Positions 25,644-39,397 of a stretch of DNA of 64,000 nt are shown here, piece after piece; position 1 is the stretch's first letter; the number at the start of each line of letters is the position of its first letter. The notes beneath the pieces were generated by a model that made no database searches, was not told the DNA's origin, and saw nothing but the letters and a program-made list of their open reading frames with translations. The stretch is from an uncultured Sphingomonadaceae bacterium (GTDB lineage Bacteria > Pseudomonadota > Alphaproteobacteria > Sphingomonadales > Sphingomonadaceae), in assembly GCA_947501325.1 (NCBI GenBank), contig CANMVC010000001.1, positions 558,001 to 622,000 on the forward strand, given 5' to 3'. Made by a program: the position numbers and the translations under genes.

Positions 25644-26870
25644 ATGATCCGGGACAAACAGCGCCAGTCGGCGACGCGCTTTGTTTTGTTTACGGTGTTC
25701 ATCTACTCCGCAGGCTTTGGCATCATCATGCCGGTTTTGCCGGAACTTATTCAGGAACTGGAAGGCGTCAGCCTGTCCGAAGCCACCCTGATCGGCGGTT
25801 TTATCGGGGCATCTTACGCCTTGTTCCAGTTTCTTATGGGACCGCTGGTTGGCAATCTCGGGGACCGTTTTGGCCGCCGCCCGGTATTTTTGGTGTCCTT
25901 GCTGGCTTATGGCTTCGATTTCATCCTGATGGGCTTTGCTCCAACGATCATCTGGCTATTTATCGGCCGTTCGATCGCTGGCGGTTTGGGCGCGATATTT
26001 GGCCCGGCCAATGCCGCCATGGCCGATATCTCCAGCAGCGAAGATCGGGCCAAAAGCTTTGGTCTTGTCGGCGCAGCCTTTGGCGTAGGCTTTATTATCG
26101 GCCCGGCCTTGGGCGGTTTTTTGGGCGATTATGGCACGCGCGTGCCATTTTTCTTTGCGGGCGGACTGGCCTTTATGAATTTCATTTATGGCTGGTTCGC
26201 TTTTCCCGAAACCATGGCCCCGGAAGAAAAACGGAGCTTTAACTGGCGTCGCGCCAATCCGCTGGGCGCGTTGCTCAATCTCGGAAAATCGCGCAGTTTT
26301 TTTGGCATCGCCGCGATTTATTTCATGTGGATGCTGAGCAGCTCCATATACCCGGTCAGCTGGGCGTTTTTTGCGCCGGCCCAATATGGTTGGGACAGCA
26401 GAACCGTTGGCCTGTCGCTCACCTGTGTCGGACTTTCAATGGCGCTGGTACAAGCCTTTCTCATCGGCCGTTTCGTCCAGAATTTTGGTGAGCGGAAAAC
26501 TGCTGTTTTCGCCATATCCGTCGCGATTCTTATCTTCATTGTCTATGCGCTCACCGATAGTGGCTGGGTTGCCTTTGCAATGTGCCTGGTGGTGGGCCTG
26601 CAAGCCATGGCTATGCCCAGCATCAACGCCATGATGTCCCGCCGAACGCCGACAAATATGCAAGGCGAGCTGCAAGGGTTTAACGGCAGCATGGGGGCTT
26701 TGGCTGCCATGATCGCCCCGCTTCTCTACAACGGTTCCCTGTCCTATTTCACCGGCGACGACGCACCATTTCGCTTTGTCGGCGCGCCATTTGCGATTGC
26801 GGCTGTGATAGGACTCATTCCATTAATCATGTTGATCATCATCCGCCCCTCGCCCGAAAACGCGAACTAG
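25644..26870 (+). CDS. TCR/Tet family MFS transporter
   Basis: 408 residues with twelve hydrophobic segments. The MFS signature [14 protein letters not shown] lies in the loop after helix 2, and the helix 4-5 region has [12 protein letters not shown], as in TetA-type drug:H+ antiporters (12-TM DHA1). Members close to TetA are often not tetracycline-specific, so resistance is only a possibility. A GTG at 25641 precedes the ATG at 25644. It starts 30 bases after the protease gene on the same strand, so co-transcription is possible. The end of the gene converges on the ada operon. Confidence 0.88.
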   Translation: MIRDKQRQSATRFVLFTVFIYSAGFGIIMPVLPELIQELEGVSLSEATLIGGFIGASYALFQFLMGPLVGNLGDRFGRRPVFLVSLLAYGFDFILMGFAPTIIWLFIGRSIAGGLGAIFGPANAAMADISSSEDRAKSFGLVGAAFGVGFIIGPALGGFLGDYGTRVPFFFAGGLAFMNFIYGWFAFPETMAPEEKRSFNWRRANPLGALLNLGKSRSFFGIAAIYFMWMLSSSIYPVSWAFFAPAQYGWDSRTVGLSLTCVGLSMALVQAFLIGRFVQNFGERKTAVFAISVAILIFIVYALTDSGWVAFAMCLVVGLQAMAMPSINAMMSRRTPTNMQGELQGFNGSMGALAAMIAPLLYNGSLSYFTGDDAPFRFVGAPFAIAAVIGLIPLIMLIIIRPSPENAN

Positions 26871-26880
26871 GGCAAAGGGT

Positions 26881-27630
26881 TCAAACGCTCGACTGAAATA
26901 TTTTCAGCGCTTCGGCTTCAAATGCCGCCATCGCCGCCATCCACGGACCGGGACCATGGCTGATGCGCGCGACGCCAAGCTCCGCCAACCTTGAGGGAGA
27001 CGGACTATCTGGCATCATCATGATATTCACCGGAAGATTGGCTTTTTCACAGATACTGCCAATAAGTTTTTCATCCGCTGCGAACGGAATGAAAAAGCTT
27101 CCCGCGCCAGCGTCAGCGTAGGCCGCGCAACGCTCCAGCGCTTTCTCGGCCAAAGCATCATCATGGGCATCGGCCGGGGTCTGAATAAACAAATCCGTCC
27201 GCGCATTGATAAACAAACCGCTATCGGCCGCGGCCTTGATGCGTTGCGCTTGCGCCGCCACGTCGCGCAATCCACCGTTGGATAGATCCTGATCCTCAAG
27301 GTTCAAGCCTGCCACTCCCGCCTCTTTCATCAGGCGGGCATTCGTTCCAACGGTCCTGGCATCATCGCCATAGCCGGTTTCCAAGTCGATGCTGACGGGC
27401 ACATCGACCGCATGCACGATATGCGTGGCATTGGTGAGCGCGAAGTCAAAGGGCAGCTTCTCCCCATCCTCAAAACCTTGCGCACCCGCGACAGACAGGC
27501 TGCCCGTTGCAACAGCCTTTGCCCCGGCACGGACCGCAACCTGAGCACTACCCGCATCCCAGATATTATAGAGGACCAACGGCTTGCCCGGCTGATGCAA
27601 TTCGGCAAATTTTTTGATCATATCCGTCAT
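26881..27630 (-). CDS. Isocitrate lyase/PEP mutase family protein
   Basis: 249 residues, the small class of this TIM-barrel family. Visible are PLVLYNIWDAGSAQVAVRAG, ATGSLSVAGAQGFEDGE, VSIDLETGYGDDA (metal-binding acidic residues) and GLNLEDQD. The family cleaves or forms C-C or P-C bonds next to carboxylates (2-methylisocitrate lyase, oxaloacetate decarboxylase, phosphonopyruvate hydrolase). This subgroup lacks the KKCGH catalytic segment of classical isocitrate lyase and PEP mutase, and its reaction is unknown. The ATG overlaps the stop of ada by four bases, an odd coupling for a DNA-repair gene. Confidence 0.87.
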   Translation of the reverse strand: MTDMIKKFAELHQPGKPLVLYNIWDAGSAQVAVRAGAKAVATGSLSVAGAQGFEDGEKLPFDFALTNATHIVHAVDVPVSIDLETGYGDDARTVGTNARLMKEAGVAGLNLEDQDLSNGGLRDVAAQAQRIKAAADSGLFINARTDLFIQTPADAHDDALAEKALERCAAYADAGAGSFFIPFAADEKLIGSICEKANLPVNIMMMPDSPSPSRLAELGVARISHGPGPWMAAMAAFEAEALKIFQSSV

Positions 27631-28667
27631 TTACCGGCTTCCTTCTTGAGCAAACGCTCTTTTATCTCCAACCCATAGGCATAGCCGCCCATCGTCCCGT
27701 CGCTCCGCACCACCCGGTGACAGGGGATGAGCACGGCGACATTATTGGCACCATTGGCACTGCCCACGGCACGCACTGCCCTGGGCTTGCCGATGGCAGC
27801 TGCAATATCTGCATAGCTGCGGGTTTCCCCAAGCGGGATTTTCTGAAGCTCTTGCCATACCGCTTCCTGAAAGGCCGTGCCTTGCACATCCAGGGGGATA
27901 TGACTGAAATCTCCGGGCTTTTCGACCGAAGCGGCAACCTGCGACAACAGATCCTGAAACGCATCATCACCCGGCTGCAGGTCCGCCTTGGGGAAACGGG
28001 CGTGTAATTCGTCTTCACCCTCGTTGAACGACAGACAACAAACGCCTTTGTCTGTGGCCGCGACCATCATTATGCCCAGCGACGTTTCGACATTGGCCCA
28101 GCGGATCGTCACGCCCGCCCCACCATTTTTCCAAGCACTTGGCTTCATGCCCAATCTCTTTCCATTATCTGCATAAAATCTGGAGGCCGAACCATAGCCC
28201 GCGTCATATATCGCCTCGGTCACCGATGCACCGTCATCCAGGGCTTGCTTGGCCCGCTCGGATCGCAGGGCGCGGGCATAAGCCGCCGGCGACAATCCCA
28301 TTTCCCGTTTGAATATGCGCTGCAAATGGGTTGGCGAATAGTTGGTCATGGCACCCAATTCGTCCAGTGTCGGCGCTGTTTCGGCCATGCGGATCGCATC
28401 AATCACCGCTTTTACCGCCGCGTCATCGCGCGCCACATCCTTGGGCATACAGCGCAAGCAGGCACGTAAACCCGCCGCTTCCGCTTGCTCGGGCTTGGCG
28501 AAGAAACGGACATTCTCTCGCTTTGGATGGCGTGCGGCACAGGAAGGGCGGCAATAGATACCAGTGGTCAATACGCCGGTCACAAACTTGCCGTCAAAAG
28601 ACCGGTCGCGATTGGCCACAGCCTGCCACGCCATATTGTCATCAATCAAGGATTCGTCTCTGCTCAT
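27627..28667 (-). CDS. ada: Ada, bifunctional transcriptional regulator / O6-methylguanine-DNA methyltransferase
   Basis: 346 residues from the ATG at 28667. All three Ada parts are present. The N-terminal zinc domain has Cys39, Cys43, Cys70 and Cys73 (TGIYCRPSC and ACLRCMP), with Cys39 as the methylphosphotriester acceptor. An AraC-type helix-turn-helix (YSPTHLQRIFKREMGLSP to YGSASRFYA) follows. The C-terminal methyltransferase domain has the acceptor Cys in IPCHRVV. It repairs alkylated DNA and, once methylated, activates the adaptive response. The frame extends 76 codons further without family similarity. No alkB or alkA is adjacent; instead an isocitrate lyase-like gene is coupled downstream. 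Confidence 0.95.
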   Translation of the reverse strand: MSRDESLIDDNMAWQAVANRDRSFDGKFVTGVLTTGIYCRPSCAARHPKRENVRFFAKPEQAEAAGLRACLRCMPKDVARDDAAVKAVIDAIRMAETAPTLDELGAMTNYSPTHLQRIFKREMGLSPAAYARALRSERAKQALDDGASVTEAIYDAGYGSASRFYADNGKRLGMKPSAWKNGGAGVTIRWANVETSLGIMMVAATDKGVCCLSFNEGEDELHARFPKADLQPGDDAFQDLLSQVAASVEKPGDFSHIPLDVQGTAFQEAVWQELQKIPLGETRSYADIAAAIGKPRAVRAVGSANGANNVAVLIPCHRVVRSDGTMGGYAYGLEIKERLLKKEAGK

Positions 28668-28967
28668 GCCATTCTTTTGCCAGCCTTTCCGATCCCCTGC
28701 ATCCCGTATCTTGCGATCAAAGCGAATTTGTTCTCTCGCGATCCTCTCGCGCTTAGGGTGAGCGCAGATAGCAACCAATAATCTGACCAAAATCCAGCAG
28801 CCAAAAATCATTCCCAAAGCCATCTTGCATCGCAGCAAAATGGTTGCTAGACGCCGCCCAACTAAAGGCGAGATACAGTGTATTTCACCTGCCAACGGGC
28901 ACCCATCACTTACCAGTTTTTTGATCCGATTATCAGATCAATAATACAGGCACGGAGTAACGAACGC
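28668..28967. promoter_or_regulatory. 300-base spacer between divergent ada and atpH, with a dyad before atpH
   Basis: No supported gene; open frames here are extensions of ada and atpH. It must hold the promoters for both. A dyad TTGATC (28921-28926) / GATCAA (28936-28941) lies 26-47 bases before the atpH GTG and could be an operator or leader hairpin. No clear Ada box was found. Confidence 0.45.
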
Positions 28968-33406
<4,439 letters not shown>

Positions 33407-33415
33407 ACTATGGCT

Positions 33416-33537
33416 CTCTCCCCTTCAGGGGAGAGATACGAACACTTGCTGCATCAGCAGTTAGTCGAAGTCGAGAGGGGTTTTCTTTCCTTGGGAATAT
33501 TCCCCTCTCCCAACCCTCTCCCCTGAAGGGGCGAGGG
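33416..33537. repeat. Inverted pair of hairpins in the atpD-atpC gap
   Basis: Left hairpin 33416-33435 (CTCTCCCC, loop TTCA, GGGGAGAG) and right hairpin 33514-33537 (CCCTCTCCCC, loop TGAA, GGGGCGAGGG). The right core 33516-33535 is the reverse complement of the left one with a single change, so the two can also pair with each other. A 12-base palindrome GGGAATATTCCC lies between them (33493-33504). The set has the look of a mobile REP-like element inserted in the operon, and may lower or uncouple atpC expression. Confidence 0.75.
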
Positions 33538-33553
33538 CTTTGAGGAAAAGCAG

Positions 33554-33811
33554 ATGGCAAACCTACATTTCGAACTCGTAACACCTGAAAAGCTCGTCCG
33601 GTCGGATGATGTTTATATGGTTGTTGTGCCCGGCACAGAAGGCGACTTTGGCGTGCTGGAGGGCCATGCCCCGTTCATGTCCACTATTCGTGATGCCGAG
33701 CTGACAATCTATACCAGCGAAGGCGCGGAAGCAGAAGTCATTACCGTTCAGGGTGGCTTTGCCGAAGTGAATGAAAAAGGCCTGACAGTGCTGGCCGAGG
33801 CTGTTTCCTAG
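33554..33811 (+). CDS. atpC: ATP synthase F1 subunit epsilon
   Basis: 85 residues: the N-terminal beta-sandwich only ([39 protein letters not shown]), without the C-terminal inhibitory helices of the 130-140-residue enterobacterial form. Short epsilon subunits are normal in this group. Epsilon binds gamma and couples F1 to the c-ring. GAGGAAAAG precedes the ATG. The last four bases overlap the stop of the convergent DMT transporter gene. Confidence 0.95.
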   Translation: MANLHFELVTPEKLVRSDDVYMVVVPGTEGDFGVLEGHAPFMSTIRDAELTIYTSEGAEAEVITVQGGFAEVNEKGLTVLAEAVS

Positions 33812-34728
33812 GCTTCCAGTACCGTTGTTGCCTTTCGCTCGCTGCGCCACAGGAACAATCCGCTCAGCAAGATCAGGCTACCGCCCACCAACGCGACCGG
33901 ATCGATAGCATCCCCGAAAACAAACACGCTGATCAGCGATGCGATGATCAGCTGTATATAGACAATCGGCGCTATTGCCGCCGCCGTCGTTCGCATCGTC
34001 GCCATATAAAGCAGAAAATGACAGCCGGTTGCCGTGACCGCAACAATCGCGCAGCGCAGGATCACATCCCAATCAGGCGCACCGGGGACATACATTACTG
34101 GAAGTGTAAAATGCCCCGCTACAGAGGCGATGGACAGAAATATCGCCGCCCAGAAGGCGATATAAAATTGTGCTGCAAATATCGACCGCTGGCTGGATAC
34201 CATGCGATTGAGGATCAGCATGGCAGCCATAGCTACCGCCGAAAATAATGGTAATATCGCAACCCAGCCAAAGGCCGCGACATTGGGCCTGAGCATGATC
34301 AGAACTCCGCCGAAAGCGACAATCGTCGCGACCCACGTCGCAGGCCGCATTTTTTCTTTCAAAAACCAACCCGAAAACAACGCTGTCAGAATAGGATTGA
34401 TGAAGGATATTGCGACAGCATCCGCCAGTGGCATGATGTAAATTGCTGAAAAGAAGGTAATTGTACCAACGGCAAGCGTCATCCCCCGCGCGGCGTGCAG
34501 CCACGGCCGGCTGATCTGAAACCCGGCCCGGCCCTCGCGCCATAAGAGAATGACGGCTAAGGCCAAAGCACCAATCGAGAAACGCAATGCCGCAACCGCC
34601 GGCGCAGGCCAGTCACCTGCCATGGACTTGATAAAGGCATCGCCAACCGGAAAACCGGAAAAGGCAATCAAGGCCAGCAAGATACCGCTACCGGCGACAG
34701 TCTTTCTGATATTATTACCTGCCTGCAA
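33808..34728 (-). CDS. DMT family (EamA) transporter
   Basis: 306 residues with ten hydrophobic segments arranged as two EamA repeats of five. The first repeat ends with the typical [29 protein letters not shown], where the second helix pair meets a conserved acidic/basic loop. It is an inner-membrane drug/metabolite exporter of unknown substrate. It has a paralogue of similar layout at 43190. It converges on atpC with a four-base overlap, so no terminator separates it from the ATP synthase operon. Confidence 0.88.
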   Translation of the reverse strand: MQAGNNIRKTVAGSGILLALIAFSGFPVGDAFIKSMAGDWPAPAVAALRFSIGALALAVILLWREGRAGFQISRPWLHAARGMTLAVGTITFFSAIYIMPLADAVAISFINPILTALFSGWFLKEKMRPATWVATIVAFGGVLIMLRPNVAAFGWVAILPLFSAVAMAAMLILNRMVSSQRSIFAAQFYIAFWAAIFLSIASVAGHFTLPVMYVPGAPDWDVILRCAIVAVTATGCHFLLYMATMRTTAAAIAPIVYIQLIIASLISVFVFGDAIDPVALVGGSLILLSGLFLWRSERKATTVLEA

Positions 34729-34917
34729 AACTTGTCCGATCTCTGTAAGCGCCGGACCACCGATTGCAGCCTATTTAGCAACACACAACCTCCATTTCCC
34801 CAATGAATCAAATAATATCCGGCCAAAACTGTCCCAACGACATTATCCAAACATTAACCATTTTCCTTGAAAGAGAGATTTGATGATTTGGAAACAAACT
34901 ATTTCCGGCGGAGAGAC

Positions 34918-36450
34918 ATGAGCGCATTTGGTAAGAAAAATGGATTAGGTGGCGGCAGACCGTCATTTGGCGTCGCGAAACCTATGTCGGGAGGCAAAGG
35001 GGGCAAGCCTTCTGAAGCCGAAGACCTTGATAAATCCGCAGGTGGTGATCAATTTCCACCGATCGAAGCAGTACCACTGCCAGGTGACAACGGTGCCGGA
35101 TCTCAAGCACCGGACCAAGACGACGTCATGTCGCGCCTCGCCGAACGGTCCAATGCAATTGTTGATTCAGGCGACAAAGACGAGGGCTTTGGCGCATCCG
35201 TCCATAAGATTAAGGAACAGGTCCTGCCGCGCCTGCTGGAACGGGTTGACCCAGAGGCCGCAGCAACGCTCAACAAAGAGGAACTGACCGAAGAATTCCG
35301 TCCGATCATCATGGAAGTGCTGACCGAACTGAAATTGACGCTGAACCGGCGCGAGCAATTTGCGCTTGAAAAAGTGCTGGTTGACGAATTGCTCGGTTTT
35401 GGCCCGCTCGAAGAGTTGCTCGGCAATCCCGATATTTCTGATATCATGGTCAACGGACCGGAACAGACCTATATCGAGATTAAAGGTAAGCTTGAAATCG
35501 CGCCGATTAAGTTCCGCGATGAGGAACATCTTTTCCAGATCGCCCAGCGGATCGTGAACCAGGTTGGTCGGCGTGTCGACCAAACCACGCCACTTGCCGA
35601 TGCGCGTCTTGCCGATGGTTCTCGTGTGAACGTTATCGTTCCGCCATTGAGCCTCAAGGGCACAGCGATCTCCATTCGTAAATTCTCCGAGAAACCTATT
35701 ACCCTCGACATGATGCAGGGCTTTGGCTCTATGTCGACCCAGATGTGCACGGCGCTGAAAATCGCTGGTGCTTGCCGGTTCAACGTGGTGATTTCAGGTG
35801 GTACGGGTTCTGGTAAAACGACCATGCTCAACGCCATGTCGAAAATGATCGATCCGGGCGAGCGCGTGCTGACTATCGAGGATGCTGCCGAGCTTCGCTT
35901 GCAGCAACCGCACTGGTTGCCGCTTGAAACCCGTCCACCCAACCTCGAGGGCGAAGGGGCTATCACCATCGGCGATCTCGTGAAAAACGCCCTGCGTATG
36001 CGTCCGGACCGGATCATCCTGGGTGAGATTCGTGGCGCGGAATGTTTCGATCTTCTCGCTGCCATGAACACGGGCCATGATGGTTCCATGTGTACGCTTC
36101 ACGCCAACTCTCCCCGCGAGTGTCTCGGCCGTATGGAAAACATGATTTTGATGGGTGATATCAAGATCCCGAAAGAAGCTATTTCACGCCAGATTGCAGA
36201 ATCGGTTGATCTGATTGTTCAGGTGAAACGTCTGCGCGATGGTTCGCGTCGTACCACTAACATTACCGAAGTGATCGGGATGGAAGGCGACGTGATTGTG
36301 ACGCAGGAACTCTTCAAATATCAATATCTCGACGAGGATGCTGACGGCAAGATTATCGGCGAATACCAATCATCCGGCCTGCGTCCTTATACGCTCGAAA
36401 AAGCGCGGCAATATGGTTTTGAACAGCCATTGCTTGAGGCTTGTCTCTAG
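34918..36450 (+). CDS. cpaF: CpaF family secretion ATPase
   Basis: 510 residues from the ATG at 34918 with GGCGGAGAG just before it; a TTG-started frame from 34867 is less likely. The first 80 residues are Gly/Pro-rich and disordered. The type II/IV secretion ATPase core follows: LLGNPDISDIMVNGPEQTYI, the P-loop GGTGSGKTT near residue 295, IEDAAELRLQQPHW, and the His-box region ALRMRPDRIILGEIRG with GHDGSMCTLHANSPRE. CpaF powers Flp/Tad pilus assembly at the inner membrane. No other cpa/tad genes (pilin, CpaB, CpaC, TadB) are here, so it is detached from its usual cluster. Confidence 0.93.
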   Translation: MSAFGKKNGLGGGRPSFGVAKPMSGGKGGKPSEAEDLDKSAGGDQFPPIEAVPLPGDNGAGSQAPDQDDVMSRLAERSNAIVDSGDKDEGFGASVHKIKEQVLPRLLERVDPEAAATLNKEELTEEFRPIIMEVLTELKLTLNRREQFALEKVLVDELLGFGPLEELLGNPDISDIMVNGPEQTYIEIKGKLEIAPIKFRDEEHLFQIAQRIVNQVGRRVDQTTPLADARLADGSRVNVIVPPLSLKGTAISIRKFSEKPITLDMMQGFGSMSTQMCTALKIAGACRFNVVISGGTGSGKTTMLNAMSKMIDPGERVLTIEDAAELRLQQPHWLPLETRPPNLEGEGAITIGDLVKNALRMRPDRIILGEIRGAECFDLLAAMNTGHDGSMCTLHANSPRECLGRMENMILMGDIKIPKEAISRQIAESVDLIVQVKRLRDGSRRTTNITEVIGMEGDVIVTQELFKYQYLDEDADGKIIGEYQSSGLRPYTLEKARQYGFEQPLLEACL

Positions 36451-36458
36451 GCAAAGCC

Positions 36459-36656
36459 TTATTCGGTTGAGATAAAACCCAATCCGAAAGCGACCGAGAT
36501 ACCAAATGTCAGCAGAGATGCTGCGGAGATAAACTGCCACGGCATGAACCCTACCTTATTGATATCCTTTCGTTTAATGCGCCGCCGGTTGGCGACCTCG
36601 GAAATGACCGTGATAGTCGCCGCGACAGCGCACACCACCATCCACTGCGGAACCAT
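36459..36656 (-). CDS. Small two-TM membrane protein, unknown
   Basis: 65 residues with two hydrophobic segments (about 5-20 and 40-60) around a basic stretch NRRRIKRKD. It begins six bases after the stop of the 3-hydroxyisobutyrate dehydrogenase gene on the same strand, so it sits at the end of the valine operon, and ends eight bases before the cpaF stop from the other side. The tight packing and membrane-protein composition favour a real gene; no family is recognised. Confidence 0.6.
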   Translation of the reverse strand: MVPQWMVVCAVAATITVISEVANRRRIKRKDINKVGFMPWQFISAASLLTFGISVAFGLGFISTE

Positions 36657-36662
36657 GGTGGT

Positions 36663-37544
36663 TTAGGCCTTGTCGAGCATCTTGATGATGCCGGAAAAGT
36701 CCATGCCGCCTTGGTCCTCACCTTCTGCATATTGCTCATAAAGCGCGGCGGCTTTTTCGCCCATCGGCACCTGAGCACCGGCGCTTTCTGCAGCCTCCAT
36801 CGCCAGACGCAAATCCTTGAGCATTAGGGCTGCGGCGAAACCGCCCTCATAGCCATTGTCCGCCGGGCTTTGCGGGCCAACACCGGGAACCGGACAATAG
36901 CTGGTCATCGACCAGTTCTGGCCCGAAGCCTTGGATGAGATATCGTAGAAATTCTGGAGATCAAGGCCCAGTTTTTCGGCCATTTTAAAGGTCTCGCAGG
37001 TTGCAATCATTGATGCGCCGAGCAGCATGTTGTTGCAGATTTTCGCCGCTTGGCCCGCGCCGTTATCCCCGGCGTGAATCACAGCCTTGCCCATATCTGA
37101 CAAAATCGGCTCAGCGCGGTTAAACGCCTCCTCGCTACCACCAACCATGAAAGTCAATGTGCCGCCATTGGCCGCGGCAATACCGCCTGAAACAGGCGCA
37201 TCGACTGGCAGAATTCCTTTGGCCTTGGCCATTTCCGCGACATCGCGCGCGCTATCCACGTCAATCGTCGAACAATCGAGAACCAGCATCCCGGGCCCGG
37301 CGTTGATTACCACATCATTGGCATAGACGGAACGTACATGCTTGCCTGCTGGTAGCATAGTGACGACCGCTTCCATGCCCCGGACCGCATCGGCGGCGTC
37401 GCTGACCGGATGACATCCTGCTTCTCCGGCTTTGGCTAGCGCTTCACCCGACAGGTCAAAGGCGTGCACCTCATGGCCCGCCTTCGCCAGATTGGCCGCC
37501 ATGCCGCCGCCCATATTACCGAGACCGATAAATCCGATTTTCAT
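36663..37544 (-). CDS. mmsB: 3-Hydroxyisobutyrate dehydrogenase
   Basis: 293 residues of the beta-hydroxyacid dehydrogenase family. It has IGFIGLGNMGGGMAANLAKAGH (NAD-binding glycines), the substrate-binding LDCSTIDVDSARDVAEMA and PVDAPVSGGIAAANGGTL, and the catalytic Lys in GAGQAAKICNNMLL. It oxidises 3-hydroxyisobutyrate to methylmalonate semialdehyde in valine degradation. It is downstream of the crotonase, hydrolase and acyl-CoA dehydrogenase genes, which cover the previous steps. The next enzyme, methylmalonate-semialdehyde dehydrogenase (mmsA), is not in the window unless the gene at 41543 substitutes for it. Confidence 0.95.
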   Translation of the reverse strand: MKIGFIGLGNMGGGMAANLAKAGHEVHAFDLSGEALAKAGEAGCHPVSDAADAVRGMEAVVTMLPAGKHVRSVYANDVVINAGPGMLVLDCSTIDVDSARDVAEMAKAKGILPVDAPVSGGIAAANGGTLTFMVGGSEEAFNRAEPILSDMGKAVIHAGDNGAGQAAKICNNMLLGASMIATCETFKMAEKLGLDLQNFYDISSKASGQNWSMTSYCPVPGVGPQSPADNGYEGGFAAALMLKDLRLAMEAAESAGAQVPMGEKAAALYEQYAEGEDQGGMDFSGIIKMLDKA

Positions 37545-37548
37545 ATTG

Positions 37549-38331
37549 CTATCGCCCCTTCCAATTGCCTTCGCGCTTCTCGATAAACGCGGCCATGCCC
37601 TCGGCCTTGTCTTCAGTAGCGGTCAGAATTTGGAAAAGACGACGTTCGTGCAACAGGCCTTGGTCAAGGTTCGTTTCAAACGCAGCATTCACCATTTCCT
37701 TGTTCACCTGAATGGCCATGGGCGGCATCGAGGCGATCGTGGCAGCCGCCTTGATGGCTTCATCGACGAGTTGGTCATGCGGCACAACCCGTGCCACCAG
37801 ACCTGATCGTTCCGCTTCCTCTGCATCCATCATCCGGCCTGTTAAGCACATGTCCATCGATTTCGATTTACCCACGGCGCGGGTCAAGCGCTGTGACCCG
37901 CCCATGCCCGGCGCAACGCCCAGCTTGATTTCCGGCTGGCCAAATTTGGCGTTTTCGCTGGCAATGATGAAGTCCGCCATCATGGCCAGTTCACAGCCAC
38001 CGCCCAGTGCAAAACCGTTCACAGCAGCAATCCAGGGTTTGCGCGTGGTCTTGACGATCTGGCTGGTCCATTTGGAGAAAAAATCCTCGAGATAGAAATC
38101 GGCCGCAGATTTTTCGTACATTTCCTTGATATCAGCGCCGGCCGCAAAGGCCTTGTCGCCGGAACCGGTGAGCACGGCACAAAGCTGCGTTTTGTCCGCT
38201 TCAAAGGCCGCAAAAGCGCTGATCAATTCATCCAGAACCTGACTATTCAGCGCGTTTAGCGACTTAGGTCGGTTGAGGGTAATCAACGTCACCTGACCCT
38301 TTTTTTCGGTCAGAATTGTTTCGTAGGTCAT
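37549..38331 (-). CDS. Enoyl-CoA hydratase (crotonase)
   Basis: 260 residues from the ATG at 38331, which overlaps the preceding stop codon by four bases; a start four codons earlier is possible but less likely. The crotonase fold shows [10 protein letters not shown] (oxyanion hole), [16 protein letters not shown] with the first catalytic Glu and [21 protein letters not shown] with the second. In this operon it should hydrate methacrylyl-CoA to 3-hydroxyisobutyryl-CoA. The family has broad chain-length tolerance. Confidence 0.95.
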   Translation of the reverse strand: MTYETILTEKKGQVTLITLNRPKSLNALNSQVLDELISAFAAFEADKTQLCAVLTGSGDKAFAAGADIKEMYEKSAADFYLEDFFSKWTSQIVKTTRKPWIAAVNGFALGGGCELAMMADFIIASENAKFGQPEIKLGVAPGMGGSQRLTRAVGKSKSMDMCLTGRMMDAEEAERSGLVARVVPHDQLVDEAIKAAATIASMPPMAIQVNKEMVNAAFETNLDQGLLHERRLFQILTATEDKAEGMAAFIEKREGNWKGR

Positions 38332-39371
38332 AGCGGTTTCCATTCCTCTTCTGCCGGTAAGGGCGCAAAAATAGCGTCGATCAGTTCATCACTTGTTTCT
38401 TCCGGTGTCGCGGGATCCCATTTGGGATCGTTATCCTTGTCGACAATCAACGCGCGAACGCCCTCGATAAAATCATGCCGAACGAGCACGCGCGACCCGA
38501 TACGATATTCATTGCGCATTTCATCAGCAAATGTTTCCATCGCCGCGCCTTGTTTTAACTGACGCAGGGCAACTTTGCAGGTTTGCGGGCTCTTCGTGCC
38601 CAAAGTGCCGCGCTCTTTTGCGGCCCAATCGCTGCCATCTGCATCCAGTGCGGCGAGGATTTCCTCATAGACATCGGAGGCAAAAAACTTGTCGATCTTG
38701 TCGAGATTATCAGCAATCCGTGCAGGCGGAACAATATCCGACAGTTGGCCCAAAATCCCGTCAATCCGGTCCGGATTTTCGCAAATCCGCTGCTTCGCTT
38801 CGTCAAGATTTTCGGATGGAACATAGTGGGTCGCCAATCCGACTTCCTTGCACTCGGCTCCATCTAACCGTGCGCCGGTAAGCGCCAGAAATTGCCCCAA
38901 ACGCCCAGTCAGCCGCGATAAATACCAGCCACCACCGACATCTGGAAATAGACCAATACCCGTTTCCGGCATGGCAAAGCGCGTGTTTTCGGTGGCAACA
39001 CGATACTTGGCCGGTTGGGAAATACCAACGCCGCCGCCCATGGTGATGCCGTCCATGAACGCGACAACAGGCTTTGCATATTCAAACAGCAGATGGTTGA
39101 GTTGATATTCCTTGTAGAAAAACTCCCTGCCCTCTTTGCCATCCTTTTTGCCAGAGGCCTGCAACATTGCAATGTCACCCCCCGCGCAGAATCCACGGCC
39201 TTCGCTATGGTCAATAATTACGGCTTCCACACTGTCATCGTCGCGCCAATCAATAAGCGCGTCACGCATGGCTTCGCACATCGCGAGATTCAGCGAGTGG
39301 ATAACTTTGGGACGGTTCAGGCTGATGTGCCCGACCCGGCCAGTTTTCTTAATAATCAGATCTTCGGTCAT
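38328..39371 (-). CDS. 3-Hydroxyisobutyryl-CoA hydrolase-like protein
   Basis: 347 residues, longer than a hydratase and typical of HIBCH. It has [33 protein letters not shown], and [22 protein letters not shown], where the Glu of [11 protein letters not shown] is the hydrolase catalytic residue. It releases CoA from the toxic intermediate route of valine degradation, giving free 3-hydroxyisobutyrate. It is coupled by ATGA to the crotonase gene and lies 26 bases after the acyl-CoA dehydrogenase gene. Confidence 0.94.
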   Translation of the reverse strand: MTEDLIIKKTGRVGHISLNRPKVIHSLNLAMCEAMRDALIDWRDDDSVEAVIIDHSEGRGFCAGGDIAMLQASGKKDGKEGREFFYKEYQLNHLLFEYAKPVVAFMDGITMGGGVGISQPAKYRVATENTRFAMPETGIGLFPDVGGGWYLSRLTGRLGQFLALTGARLDGAECKEVGLATHYVPSENLDEAKQRICENPDRIDGILGQLSDIVPPARIADNLDKIDKFFASDVYEEILAALDADGSDWAAKERGTLGTKSPQTCKVALRQLKQGAAMETFADEMRNEYRIGSRVLVRHDFIEGVRALIVDKDNDPKWDPATPEETSDELIDAIFAPLPAEEEWKPL

Positions 39372-39397
39372 TTTGTCTTTCTAATCTTGGGATAGGC

